DNA of 64,000 nucleotides from Budorcas taxicolor (lineage: Eukaryota > Chordata > Mammalia > Artiodactyla > Bovidae). The notes beneath the pieces are model-generated. The model saw only the letters and a program-made list of their open reading frames with translations. It was not told the DNA's origin and ran no database searches. This document shows, piece after piece, positions 35,091-45,989 of this stretch. Location of the stretch: the NCBI RefSeq assembly GCF_023091745.1, contig NC_068920.1, forward strand, positions 116,649,622 through 116,713,621, given 5' to 3'. A program made the position numbers and the translations under genes. How positions within the stretch are numbered: position 1 is the first letter of the stretch; the number at the start of each line of letters is the position of its first letter.

Positions 35091-35321
35091 AGTGGTCTTA
35101 GAAAAGAGATTTCAGAGAGGTCTGTAGCCCCTCCCTAGCTATGCAAGAACATGGCAAAAAGATTCTCTTCTATGAACCAGGACTTGAGCTCTCACCAGAC
35201 ACTGGTCTGCTGGTTCCTCCACCTTGGATTTCCCAGCCTCTAGATTTGTGGGGAATACATATTTGCTGTTTAAACCACCAATTCTATGATATTTTTGTTA
35301 TAGCAGCCTTAGCTAATTAAG
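35091..35321 (+). mobile_element. MLT1-like LTR, right part
   Basis: Continues the LTR after the BovB: 'tctatgaaccaggacttg', 'tctcaccagacactg', 'ttcccagcctctag', 'atttgctgtttaaaccacc' and 'gttatagcagccttag'. Together with 32645-32781 it reconstitutes one interrupted element. Confidence 0.75.
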
Positions 35322-35512
35322 TTTCTTTATTTATAGAATAAAGAAAACAATACCTCTACTAGTACTACATAGATCAAATGGGTCATCTTCAAACAGGCCA
35401 TGTGTTACCTCTTAACAATTGCTTCACTTTTTCTGGAGAAAAAGAGGAAATACATTTATCTGCTAAGAACTTTCATTTTTTGTCTCTCAATGGTCAAATC
35501 TTTCCTTGAGTT
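35322..35512. other. Spacer between MLT1-like LTR and BovB
   Basis: 190 bases, nothing recognised. Confidence 0.6.
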
Positions 35513-38500
35513 AAGTTCATTTCAGTTGCTCGGTCGTGTGTGACTCTTTGTGACCCCTTAAATTGCAGCACAGCAGGGTTCCCTGTCCATCACCAACTCC
35601 TGGAGTTCACTCAGACTCACATCCATTGAGCTGGTGATGCCATCCAGGCATCTCATCCTCTGTCAACCCCGTCTCCTCCTGCCCCCAATCCCTCCCAGCA
35701 TCAGAGTTTTTCCAATAAATCAACTCTTCGCATGAGGTGGCCAAAGTACTGGAGTTTCAGATTATCATTATTCCTTCCAATGAACACCCAGGACTTATCT
35801 CCTTTAGAACGGACTGGTTGGATCCCCTTGCAGTCAAAGGGACTCTCAAGAGTCATCTCCAACACCAAAGTTCAAACCATCAATTCTTCGGCACTCAGAT
35901 TTCTTCACAGTCCAACTCTCACAATCATACATGACCATTGGAAAAACCGTAGGCTTGAATAGATGGACCTTTGTTGGCAAAGTAATGTCTCTGCTTTTTA
36001 ATATGGTATCTAGCTTGGTCATAACTTTCCTTCCAAGGAGTAAGCATCTTTTATTTCACGGCTGCAATCACCATCTGCAGTGATTTTGGAGTCCAAAAAA
36101 ATAAAGTCTGACACTGTTTCCCCATCTATTTGTCATGAAGTGATGGGACCAGATGCCATGATTTTCGTTTTCTGAATGTTGGGCTTTAAGTCAACTTTTT
36201 CACTCTCCTCTTTCACTTTCATCAAGAGGCTTTTGTGTTCCTTGTCACTTTGTGCCATAAGGGTGGTATCATCTGCATATCTGAGGTTACCGATATTTCT
36301 CCCAGCAATCTTGATTCCAGCTTGTGCTTCTTCCAGCCCAGCGTTTCTAATGATGTACTCCACATATATATTAAATAAGCAGGGTGACAATATACAGCCT
36401 TGACATGCTCCTTTTCCAATTTGGAACCAGTCTGTTGTTCCATGTCCAGTTCTAACTGTTGCTCCCTGACCTGCATACAAGTTTCTCAAGAGGCAGAAGA
36501 GGTCGTCTGGTATGCCCAACTCTTTCAGAATTTTCCACAATTTATTGTGATCCACACAGTCAAAGGCTTTGGCATAGTCAATAAAGCAGAAATAGATGTT
36601 TTTCTGGAACTCTCTTGCTTTTTCCATGATCCAGCGGATGTTGGCTATTCGATCTCTGGTTCCTCTCCCTTTCCTAAAATCAGCTTGAACATCTGGAAGT
36701 TCGTGGTTCACATTGCTGAAGCCTGGCTTGGAGAATTTTGAGCATTACTTTACTAGCGTGTGAGATGAGTGCAGTTGTACAATAGTTTGAGCATTCTTTG
36801 GCATTGCCTTTCTTTGGGATTGGAATGAAAACTGAACTTTTCCAGTCCTGTGGCCACTGCTGAGTTTTCCAAATTTGTTGGCATATTGAGTGCAGCACTT
36901 TCATGACATCATCTTTCAGGATTTGAAATAGCTCAAGTGGAATTCCATCACCTCCACTAGCTTTGTTCATAGTGATGCTAAGGCCCACTTGACTTCACAT
37001 TCCTGGATGTTTGGCTCTAGGTGAGTGATCACACTATTGTGATTATCTTGGTCATGAAGATCTTTTTTGTACAGTTCTTCTGTGTATTCTTGCCACCTCT
37101 TCTTAATATCTTCTGCTTCTGTTAGGTCCATACCATTTCTGTCTTTTATCGAGCCCATCTTTGCATGAAATGTTCCCTTGTTACCTCTAATTTTCTCAAA
37201 GAGATCTCTAGTCTTTCCCATGCTGTTGTTTTTCTCTATTTCTTTGCACTGATCGCTGAAGAAAGCTTTCTTATCTCTCCTTGCTCTTCTTTGGAACTCA
37301 GCATTCAGATGCTTATATCTTTCCTTTTCTCCTTTGCTTTTTGCTTCTCTTCTTTTTCCAGCTATTTGTAAGGCCTCCCCAGATAGCCATTTTGGTTTTC
37401 TTTGCATTTCTTTTCCATGGGGATGGTCTTGATTCCTGTCTCCTGTACAATGTCATGAACCTCCCTCCATAGTTCAAGAGGTACTCTATAAGATCTAGTC
37501 CCTTAAATCTATTTCTCACTTCCACTGTATAATCATAAGGCATTTGATTTAGGTCATACCTGAATGATCTAGTGGTTTTTGCGACTTTCTTAGATTTGAG
37601 TATGAATATGGTAATAAGGAGTTCATGATGTGAGCCACAGTCGGCTCCCGGTCTTGATTTGCTGACTGTATAGAGCTCTTCTATCTTTGGCTGCAAAGAA
37701 TATAATCGATCTGATTTCGGTGTTGACCATCTGGTGATGTCCATGTGTAGTGTCTTCTCTTGTGTTGTTGGAAGAGGGTGTTTGTTATGACCAGTGCGTT
37801 CTCTTGGCAAAACTCTATTAGTCTTTTCCCTGCTTCATTTTGTACTCCAAGGCCAACTTTACCTGTTACTCCAGGTGTTTCTTGACTTTCTACTTTTGCA
37901 TTCCAGTCCCCTATAATGAAAAGGACATCTTTTTTGGGTGTTAGCTCTAAAAGGTCTTGTTGGTCTTCATAGAACCGTTCAACTTCAGCTTCTTCAGCAT
38001 TACTGGTTGGGGCATAGACTTGGATTACTGTGATATTGAATGGTTTGCCTTGGAAACGAAAAGAGATCATTCTGTTGTGAGATTGCATCCAAGTACTACA
38101 TTTCAGACTATTGATGACCATAATGGCTATTCCATTTCTTCTAAGTGATTCCTGCCCACAATAGTAGATATAATGGTCATCTGAGTTAAATTCACCCATT
38201 CCAGTCCATTTTAGTTCTTTGATTCCTAGAATGTCGACGTTCACTCTTGCCATCTCCTGTTTGACCACTTCCAATTTGCCTTGATTCATGGACCTCATGC
38301 AATATTGCTCTTTACAGTATCTGACCTTGCTTCTATCATGTGTCACATCCGCAACTGGGTATTGTTTTTGCTTTGGCTCCATCCCTTCATTCTCTCTGGA
38401 GTTATTTCTCCACTGATCTCCAGTAGCATACTGGGCACCTACTGACCTGGGGAGTTCCTCTTTCAGTATCCTATCATTTTGCCTTTTCATCTGTTTATGG

Positions 38501-39045
38501 GGTTCTCAAGGTAAGAATACTGAACTGGTTTGCCTTACCCTTCTCCAGTGGACCACATTCTGTCAGACCTCTCCACCACAACCCACCCATCCTGGGTGGC
38601 CCCACAGGGCATGGCTTAGTTTCATTGAGTTAGACAAGGCTGTGGTCCATGTGATTAGATTGACTAGTTTTCTTTGATTATGGTGTCTGTGTATTTGCCC
38701 TCTGATGACCTCTCGCAACACCTACGTCTTAACTTGGGTTTCTCTTAATTGGATGTGAGGTATCTCTTCATGGTTGTTCCAGCAAAGCGCAGCTGCTGCT
38801 CCTTACCTTGGAGGAGGGGTATCTCCTCACTGCCTCCCCTCCTGACCATGAACGTGGAGTAGCTCCTCTTGGCTCTCCTGTGCCCGGGCAGCCACCGCTC
38901 ATTGGAGGTAGGGTTGCTCCTCTCGGCTGCAGCCCCTGAGCTCAGGTTTGGGTTAGCTCCTCCCGGCTGCTGCCCTCGGGCGGGGGTAGCTCTTCTCGGC
39001 CATGCTTCTGCGAGGTCCGTTGCAGCTGGCGCGCTTCATTTGGGT
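35513..39045 (-). mobile_element. BovB LINE, near full length (about 3.5 kb), frames broken
   Basis: Reading the minus strand from 39045: GC-rich 5' UTR with tandem units, endonuclease (37681-38490 ORF: MNQGKLEVVKQEM, YIYYCGQESLRRNG, IIGDWNAKVES), linker (37313-37810 and 36967-37407 ORFs), reverse transcriptase (36680-36988 and 36133-36711 ORFs: IALISHASK-type, FIDYAKAFDCVDHNKLW, LRYADDTTLM with intact YADD), and 3' tail at 35513. At least four frame changes separate these ORFs, so no single product is possible. It is the most complete copy in the window. 'agttaag' occurs near both ends and might be a 7-bp TSD. Confidence 0.95.
38690..39040 (-). promoter_or_regulatory. BovB 5' UTR / internal promoter region
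   Basis: Locally GC-rich and CpG-containing, with repeated units carrying 'gtagctcctc' or 'ggtatctcct' in the plus-strand reading. The layout matches the plus-strand 5' UTR at 40488-40690. Internal promoter function is inferred from LINE biology, not shown by the sequence. Confidence 0.7.
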
Positions 39046-40383
39046 TAGGAACCCAAGTAAAGTTAAGCAATTGCATAAATGACTCACTTGATAAAAATGC
39101 ACAATGACAAAGACGCACATTTCTGCAACTTTTTGGGTAATGGGAAAATAGATTTTTATTTCAATCAATTTTATTTGATAATATAAATTCTACTCAAAAA
39201 AAGAAAAAAGAAAGAAAGAAAGGGGAGGCTGAAATGGCAGTCTCAGAGAAGAACAGGCAGATAAGCCGGTTCCATGCCCTGATTATTTTTGCTAGGAAGG
39301 TTGGGATTCATACTTTTCCTCCTTCCCTCTTCCTTTCTTCCTGCTTTCTTTCTCTTTTTCAACCATTTTTTCATACTCCTTGAATGTAGAAAAATCTACA
39401 TTCAGGGATAATGAGCTAAAGAAATAAATTATGCTGGTAAACTCAACTTCAACTCAAAGTTGTCTCTGAGTGATACCACCTAGTCAGAATGGACAAAAAT
39501 ATTATATATATATTTCTGGGGATAAAATGATGAGAAATAAATGCTACATGTTTCTTTTTGTGATTTTCCTTTTACTGTGTTAGATAAGAAGTTTAGTTAT
39601 TAATACTTTGAGAAAAACATCTTCCCACAGGGTAAAGTAACAACAGGACATTTGTAGCAATATGAGCCTGGGAGGTGAAAAACACTCCAGGTATAGGACT
39701 CAGACTAGAAATACATTAGACTAAATTCTTCAGAAGTTTTCAACTGAAACCATATGAATGGAAAGTTTTCCTTATCTGAGAAAGGGTCAAATCTTATCAG
39801 GTAAAGAATATTGTTTCCTGAGAAGCAAGAATATTGTTGTGAATCTACTAAAGTTTGGTCTATCAGTACTTAAACAGTCTATTTAAGAAACTAGAGTGTT
39901 TGTTATATAAAGAAACTGTCTATTCAGAACAATAAAAAGCTTGACATTTTCTTCAAATTTTAACACTTGAGAGTCAAATATATTTGAATGCTTGTATGTA
40001 TGTATTAAAATTGGTTTTATCATAGATATTGTAATGTAAATATTTAACATGACAGCGAAAATTTTGTTTTCCTTTGTATGCTACAATTATTTAAAATCAA
40101 CTTGATGTTGCTAAACAACTTGAAATTTCTTATGTCTTGGTTTTGTTTTATTTTTCTGTTTCACCAATACCAGCTGATGATTCTTTGCACTATGAAACCA
40201 AAAGAAAAAAAAAGAGAGAGAGAGAGAGAGAGAACAAACTGTGAACATTAATATTAATGCATGTTTTATACATTGAATTTTATGTTATGGTACCAGTTTT
40301 GCATTTTAAGACCTGGCATTCTTCATTTTATTTATTTTCACATAAGTAGAAAATTCTCCCAAAATACCATGAAGAGATATATT
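39046..40383. other. AT-rich spacer between two divergent BovB 5' ends
   Basis: No gene recognised. Contains an A/AAAG run at about 39196-39222, a pyrimidine-rich patch at 39315-39360, a 24-bp palindrome at 39381-39404 and a (GA)n microsatellite at about 40204-40233. Confidence 0.55.
39381..39404. repeat. 24-bp palindrome (10-bp arms, 4-nt loop)
   Basis: 'tgaatgtaga' and 'tctacattca' are exact reverse complements around 'aaaa'. Confidence 0.93.
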
Positions 40384-40487
40384 TATGGGTTGAATCATAT
40401 CTTCCTCTCAAAAAAAAAAAAAAAAAAGTTGCGATCTTAATCCCAGGTATCTCAGAATGTCATCTTATCTAGAGATAGGGTCATAAT
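40384..40487 (+). mobile_element. MLT1-like LTR fragment interrupted by BovB
   Basis: 'atgggttgaatcatatc', an A-run, then 'taatcccaggtatctcag' and 'agagatagggtc' resemble an ancient MaLR LTR. A likely continuation ('gattttggaaatgtaatt') appears right after the BovB, at about 42585-42605. Confidence 0.55.
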
Positions 40488-42572
40488 AGCAGGCTGCGGT
40501 GGCAGGCGCACTAAGCCTGGCCGAGAGCTACCGGGCCTAGAGGAGCCATCCCATGGTGAAGGTCAGGAAGGGTGACGGGAGGAGATACCCCTCATTCAAG
40601 GTAAGGAGCAGTGGCTGTGCTCTGCTGGAGCAGCCGTGAAGAGATACCCCACGACCAAGGTAAGAGAAACCCAGGTAAGATGGTAGGTGCTGCAAGAGGG
40701 CATCAGAGGGCAGACACACTGAAACCATACTCACAGAAAACTAGTCAATCTAATCACACTAGGACCATAGCCTTGTCTAACTCAATGAAACTAAGCCATG
40801 CCCGCCGGGCAACCCAAGATGGGCAGGTCATGGTGGAGAGGTCTGACAGAATGTGGTCCACTGGAGAAGGGAATGGCAAACCAGTTCAATATTCATGCCT
40901 TGAGAACCCCATGAATAGTATGAAAAGGCAAAATGATAGGATACTGAAAGAGGAACTTCCCAGGTCAGTAGGTGCCCAATATGCTACTGGAGGTCAGTGG
41001 ACAAATAACTCCAAAAAAATGAAGGGATGGAGCCAAAGCAAAAACAATACCCAGCTGTGGATGTGACTGGTGATAGAAGCAAGGTCCGATGCTGTAAAGA
41101 GCAATATTGCATGGGAACCTGGAATGTCAGCTCCATGAATCAAGGCAAATTGGAAGTGGTCAAACAGGAGATGGCAAGAGTGATCATCAACATTCTAGGA
41201 ATCAGTGAAATAAAATGGACTGGAATGGGTGAATTTAACTCAGATGACCATTATATCTACTACTGTGGGCAGGAATCCCTCAGAAGAAATGGAGTAGCCA
41301 TCATGGTCAGCAAAAGAGTCCAAAATGCAGTACTTGGATGCAATCTCAAAAACGACAGAATGACCTCTTTTTGTTTCCAAGGCAAACCATTCAATATCAC
41401 AGTAATCCAAGTCTATGCCCCAACCAGTAATGCTGAAGAAGCTGAAGTTGAATGGTTCTATGAAGACCTACAAGGACTTTTAGAACTAACACCGAAAGAT
41501 GTCCTTTTCATTATAGGGGACTGGAATGCAAAAGTAGAAAGTCAAGAAACACCTGGAGTAACAGGCAAATTTGGCCTTGGAATGCAGAATGAAGCAGGGC
41601 AAAGACTAATAGAATTTTGCCAAAAAAATGCACCGGTCATAGCAAAAACCCTCTTCCAACAACACAGGAGAAGACTCTACACATGGACATCACCAGACGG
41701 TCAACACCTAAATGAGATTGATTATATTCTTTGCAGCCAAAGATGGAGAAGCTTGATACAGTCAACAAAAACAAGACCAGAAGCTGACTGTGGCTCAGAT
41801 CATGAACTCCTTATTACCAAATTCAGACTGAAATTGAAGAAAGCAGGGAAAATGGCTAGACCATTCAGGTATGACCTAAATCAAGTCCCTTATGATTATA
41901 CAGTGGAAGTGAGAAATAGATTTAAGGGCCTAGATATGATAGATAGAGTGCTTGATGAACTATGGAATGAGGTTTGTGACATTGTACAGGTGACAGGGAT
42001 CAAGACCATCCCCATGGAAAAGAGATGCAAAAAAGCAAAATGGCTGTCTGGGGAAGACTTACAAATAGCTGTGAAAAGAAGAGAAGCAAAAAGCCAAGGA
42101 GAAAAGGAAAGATATAAGCATCTGAATGCAGAGTTCCAAAGAATAGAAAGAAGAGATAAGAAAGCCTTCTTCAGCAATCAATGCAAAAAAATAGAGGAAA
42201 AGAGAAAGGGAAAGACTAGAGATCTCTTCAAGAAAATTAGAGATACCAAGGGAACATTTCATGCAAAGATGGGCTCGATAAAGGACAGAAATGATCTGGA
42301 CCTAACAGAAGAAGATATTAAGAAGAGGTGGCAAGAATACACAGAAGAACTGTACAAAAAAGATCTTCACGACCTGGATAATCACGATGGTGTGATCACT
42401 CATCTAGAGCCAGACATCCAGGAATGTGAAGTCAAGTGGGCCTTAGAAAGCATCACTACGAACATGAGTCTGAGCAAACTCAGGGAGATAGTAAAGGAAA
42501 GGAAAGCCTGATGTGCTGCAGTCCATGGGGTTGCAAAGAGTCAGATACAATTTAGTGACTGAACAACAACAA
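40488..42572 (+). mobile_element. BovB LINE, 5' complete, internally deleted (RT lost)
   Basis: Carries the tandem-unit 5' UTR (40488-40690), the leader with 'aatgtggtccactggagaag', an intact endonuclease ORF, and then jumps at about 42462 directly into the last 110 bases of BovB with the 'gaacaacaac' tail. The junction shares 'aca' between the two sides. Roughly 1.2-1.3 kb, covering the whole reverse transcriptase and most of the C-terminal region, is missing relative to the copies at 35513-39045 and 11811-14899. Confidence 0.95.
41027..42511 (+). CDS. BovB endonuclease ORF, 494 codons, RT deleted
   Basis: The longest ORF in the window. Residues 30-265 form an APE-type endonuclease domain as in RTE LINEs, with the expected catalytic positions visible: N33 (TWNV), E61 (SEIKW), Y130 (QVYAPT), D165 and N167 (GDWNA), D232 (IDYIL), and S257-D258-H259 (GSDHE). 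Residues 320-480 are the lysine/glutamate-rich linker that precedes RT. The last 14 residues (MSLSKLREIVKERK) are in-frame C-terminal polyprotein sequence joined by the deletion. The start is the first ATG of the long frame; the native start may lie upstream. If expressed it could only be an isolated endonuclease. Transposon protein, not a host gene. Confidence 0.75.
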   Translation: MEPKQKQYPAVDVTGDRSKVRCCKEQYCMGTWNVSSMNQGKLEVVKQEMARVIINILGISEIKWTGMGEFNSDDHYIYYCGQESLRRNGVAIMVSKRVQNAVLGCNLKNDRMTSFCFQGKPFNITVIQVYAPTSNAEEAEVEWFYEDLQGLLELTPKDVLFIIGDWNAKVESQETPGVTGKFGLGMQNEAGQRLIEFCQKNAPVIAKTLFQQHRRRLYTWTSPDGQHLNEIDYILCSQRWRSLIQSTKTRPEADCGSDHELLITKFRLKLKKAGKMARPFRYDLNQVPYDYTVEVRNRFKGLDMIDRVLDELWNEVCDIVQVTGIKTIPMEKRCKKAKWLSGEDLQIAVKRREAKSQGEKERYKHLNAEFQRIERRDKKAFFSNQCKKIEEKRKGKTRDLFKKIRDTKGTFHAKMGSIKDRNDLDLTEEDIKKRWQEYTEELYKKDLHDLDNHDGVITHLEPDIQECEVKWALESITTNMSLSKLREIVKERKA

Positions 42573-42627
42573 TATAAGGCAACAAAGATTTTGGAAATGT
42601 AATTAAAATAACATTTGCTTCTATTTG

Positions 42628-42818
42628 CAGCAAAGAATCCACTTGCAATGCAGGAGACCTAGATTCAATCCCTGGGTCAAGAAGATCCCTGAAGAAAGGA
42701 ATGGCTACTCACTCCAGCATTCTAGGCTGGAAAATTCCGTGGATAGAGGATCATGGTGGGCCACAGTCCATGGGGTTGCAAACAGTCAGACACAACTGAG
42801 AGACTAACACTTTCACTC
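42628..42818 (+). mobile_element. Bov-tA SINE
   Basis: tRNA-derived part with 'gattcaatccctgggtc', A unit 'ctactcactccagcattct' and 'ccatggggttgcaaacag', ending 'gactaacactttcac'. The extreme 5' head is diverged. Confidence 0.88.
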
Positions 42819-42967
42819 TTCACGTTTACAGTTGGAGGATCTTTAAATGTACAACTAGGGGTGGGGGGAAAGTTTTTTCTCTTTCAAGGCAAAGAAGGAA
42901 AATCATTCCTCAAAACCCAGCAAATCTGACTGTGAGATCTTTAATTCTGTGCAATCTCCTCAGTCTC
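42819..42967. other. Short spacer before the pseudogene
   Basis: Nothing recognised. Confidence 0.5.
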
Positions 42968-44790
42968 ATTTTTTTTTTCTTTTTCTTTTTTTGCAGTGGA
43001 GCAAGAAATCAAAATCTAACCCAAGTTATGGAAAACAAGACAGTGATGGCTATAAAGGGAGTGATATGAAGCAGCAGAGTTTCTTTTACCTCCCACATCC
43101 AATATATGTGCTTCACAGAAGACAAAAATAACAGGTCCACAGAATACAATGGCTAGAATTACAAAAATCCATTCGTCCAAGTGTGGTTGAAGACAGGAAA
43201 GACAAGTGAGAGGTTAAATGGCACAGAGAGGAAAAATCCTGAAATTAGTCCAGATGTGGGGCTGGCCAATGCTAGAAAAGAGCTGCAGAAAAACTTGTGG
43301 TACTTTCACTTTTCACTGGTGTTTAAAATCCATGCAGGGAGATTCTGCCTTACCTGCACCAGAGAAAAAAATCCCCATTCCTCAGAGGGACGGGAATGTG
43401 CACAGGGCCCTTGGCACAGTGGGTCCTGCCTTCCCTGGTTGGGGAGGTGAACAAGGTAAAGAACTGCCAGGGAGTCCTTCCTGTCCCACCCATCTCCACT
43501 GGATGGCAGATGACTCCAGGGACAAGCAGCAACTTGAGTTTGCAGGAGATGGGTGAGGTGAGGGGAACTTCTCTGCAGAAGTGGAGCTACTGAGGGCAGA
43601 CTGAAGGTAGACCATCTTATGGAGGACTCTGTTGCTTAAGACAACCACCAAGGAGAAGTGGTGTAAATGGAAAAGATATGCTTTTGCAGAGATCTTTGCT
43701 TCATTGGTGCTGAAAATGAATAAAGGAAAGAGGACAGATAAGAGACATCCATTGACTGTGTAGGAGGACTTCATCGCTGTGAGAAAACCAACGGCAAACT
43801 GAATCCAAAGTAGTAAAGCCAATTTCTTTTATGTTTGACAACCTCGGATGTATTTCAGTTCCTTTATTGAACCAATGATATTTGAAGCAGTGTAGTGAGT
43901 AGAGAAGAGATATATACAGGAGGCCAACCAACTGACCAGCAAGATAGATGGGAAAAAGACTCACAAACATCCTCTGGAGGAGGAAGAGAGCCCGCAGCAC
44001 AAGATTGAAGAGCATATCAGCTATTATTCAGCTGATGCTAGGGAGTGAGTGAGGCTTCCTCTCTGATACCTCAAATGCCAGCTCAGCTACATCCTGAAAC
44101 AAAATAGGGTTCACAGCTTTGCTAAACACAAACAGGAGAAGCATCCAAAGAACACTGAAATTTGATGTGAGGAAGCATTCCAACTGCAAACAAACGTTCC
44201 CATGTCATGATGGGTCACCAGTAATTTGGGCCATTACTGACTGAAGCACAGGAACAAACACTCGATAAAACAAGAGGAGACTGAACGAAAACAACACCAC
44301 TATTCTAAGTACAGCACTGAAAAATTCTACCGACAATATATGGTTCACACTCCTGCTTCCTTACTATACTCTGGACTCTCCTCTGAACCAGGATCCTGCT
44401 TGTTCTTTTTCCACTGTTCCTCTCACTCTTGCTGAATTCAAGCATCTAGCTTTGAGATGGTATTAATAGAAATTCCCCAGATGGAGTCTTTGATTCCCCT
44501 GGGAATGCCTTGAAGAAACTTTTGATACTGTCAGCCATCTATCTCTTCACCACCCAAACTATCAACTATACAAAGGAGATAGAAGTGTCTCCAAATCTTT
44601 CATCATGAAGGACCTGGCAGCTTTGCTGCCATGGTTCCACTGGGCCAGACCCTTTTCCAGCCCTGCCCTTGGCCACCAAAGATCCACTAGGCTACTCAGC
44701 ACCATTCTGTACTGGTACTCTGGTTCCCGCTCAGGCCGCTGTCATCTCCACTCAGCATACCCGGACCACATGGGCCCCTACAATTTTTAA
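42968..44790 (-). pseudogene. EI24: EI24 processed (retro)pseudogene
   Basis: The minus strand from the ATG at 44538 follows EI24 (etoposide-induced 2.4, an ER membrane and autophagy protein of about 340 residues) to a mutated stop at 43515-43517. Recognisable stretches are MADSI…, KDSIWG, FYRVFVPVLQSV, ELAFEVSERKPH, IIADMLFNLVLRALFL (44015 downward), MFVSLFPIYLAGQLVGLLY, YHWFNKGTEIH, SVLFPLFIF, and VYLQSALSSSTSAEKF with PSPHPSPA (43550-43600). The coding span is 1024 bp, nearly the intact length, with no introns. In-frame stops (an early TGA after LDA, a TAG after FQCCT, later TGAs) and several frameshifts kill it, and the terminal TGA has become GGA. 42969-42992 is a T-rich run (the former poly-A tail), 42993-43514 the probable 3' UTR and 44539-44790 the probable 5' UTR. 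No clear TSD or polyadenylation signal was found. Confidence 0.93.
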
Positions 44791-44799
44791 AAGAGAAAA

Positions 44800-45300
44800 A
44801 AATTAAGACAACTGTGGAGAAAAAAGAAATTAAAAATAATCAATCCAAAAGAACACAAAAGACAAAATCTGATGCGACTAACAAAAAAACAACTAGCAGT
44901 TAGATAAATTTTAATCAAGAGCCTCAATGACTCCATTAAAGTTATTTGTCTAAACACTCCAATAAAAGGTAAAGACTTTCAAAGTGGAAAAAAATCCACC
45001 TATATGCTATTTATAAGAAATCCACTTTAATTGTAAATATATACATGAGTTAAACTGAAATGATTGAAAAATCCAATCTACTCTTTTAAAAAGCTGGAAT
45101 ATTTATATTAATATGGGAAGAAACAGATTTTAATACAAAAAGTACTAGGTCCAGAAGATCGTTATTCAAGGATAAAGAAATAAATTTCCAATGAATATAT
45201 AACAACATTAAAAGTGAAAGCAACTAAGAAAAAATTCTCAAAATTGCAAAACTGAAAGAATGCAAAGAAAAATAGACAAATCCATTATGATATGTGCAGT
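44800..45300 (+). mobile_element. Old L1, sense, 5' portion of ORF2
   Basis: Phrases 'tctaaacactccaataaaag', 'aaagctggaatatttatat' and 'tcaagagcctcaatgact'-like text resemble sense L1. Diverged, no ORF. The L1 resumes at 46300 after the insertions between. Confidence 0.65.
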
Positions 45301-45304
45301 TACT

Positions 45305-45600
45305 TATTAGTGGATAGAGGGAGCATGGAAAAGGACCCTCCCCTGTGGGCCTCTGTTCTTGGTAAGGATACAAAGAGGAATCTGAGGTCTTACCCATGGC
45401 AAAAACAAGATTATTGATGAAACAACTGGAAAAACAGCTCAAGGGAGAGATGGGCCAAGCCAAGAGAGGCACTGGACCCTGGTTTATTGAAGGAAGAACA
45501 TAAAGAACCCCTCAGCAGAGAGGTGGACCAAGCCAAGAGAGGCTCTGGCGCCCGAATGATGAGGTATGAAGGTTTTTCAAGACAGGGCTTTTAGATGTTC
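45305..45600. other. Possible ERV-derived segment with an internal duplicated motif
   Basis: Contains 'ggccaagccaagagaggcac' (45448-45467) and 'gaccaagccaagagaggctc' (45527-45546), a spaced direct duplication. The second is followed by 'tggcgcccgaa' (45547-45557), which equals the first 11 bases of a lysine-tRNA primer-binding site used by many retroviruses. No gag or other internal sequence follows (SINEs do), so the retroviral reading is tentative. Confidence 0.35.
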
Positions 45601-45639
45601 ATTCAGGTGGGCATGGACTGAGAGTTTTGATTGACAGTC

Positions 45640-45722
45640 TGTAGTGAAAGAGATCCCAGTTTGATTCCTGGGTAGGGAGAATCCACTGGAGAAGGGATAG
45701 GCTACCCACTCCAGTAATCTTG
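45640..45722 (+). mobile_element. Bov-tA fragment
   Basis: Box-B-like 'cagtttgattcctgggta' and 'ctacccactccagtaatctt', cut off where a second copy begins. Confidence 0.8.
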
Positions 45723-45905
45723 TAAGTCCCTTGTGCCTCAGTTGGTAAAGAATCTGCCTGCAATGCGGGAGACCTGGGTTCAGTCTTTGTGTCTGGAAGA
45801 TCTCCAGGAGAAGAGAAAGGCTACCCACTCCTGTGAGTAGAGAATTCCATGGACTTAGTCCATGGGTTCGCAAAGAGTAGGACATGACTGAGTGACTTTC
45901 ACTTT
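45723..45905 (+). mobile_element. Bov-tA SINE
   Basis: Complete-looking head ('gtcccttgtgcctcagttgg'), box B ('gggttcagtcttt', diverged) and A unit ending 'gactgagtgactttcac'. Direct tandem with the preceding fragment. Confidence 0.9.
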
Positions 45906-45989
45906 TTCTTCAAGTTACATAACCACAGCTCTATTGTACATGTCTTTCCCATAATTCAATCTGTTATAATCATATGTATGCATGTATAA

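Noticed and set aside
35079..39068. 'agttaag' as a TSD for the near full-length BovB
   Set aside because: Only 7 AT-rich bases and not exactly at the edges; mentioned as possible but not counted as evidence for the boundaries.
43181..43556. Plus-strand ORFs of 89 and 112 codons
   Set aside because: Shadows of the EI24 pseudogene 3' UTR and coding region on the opposite strand.
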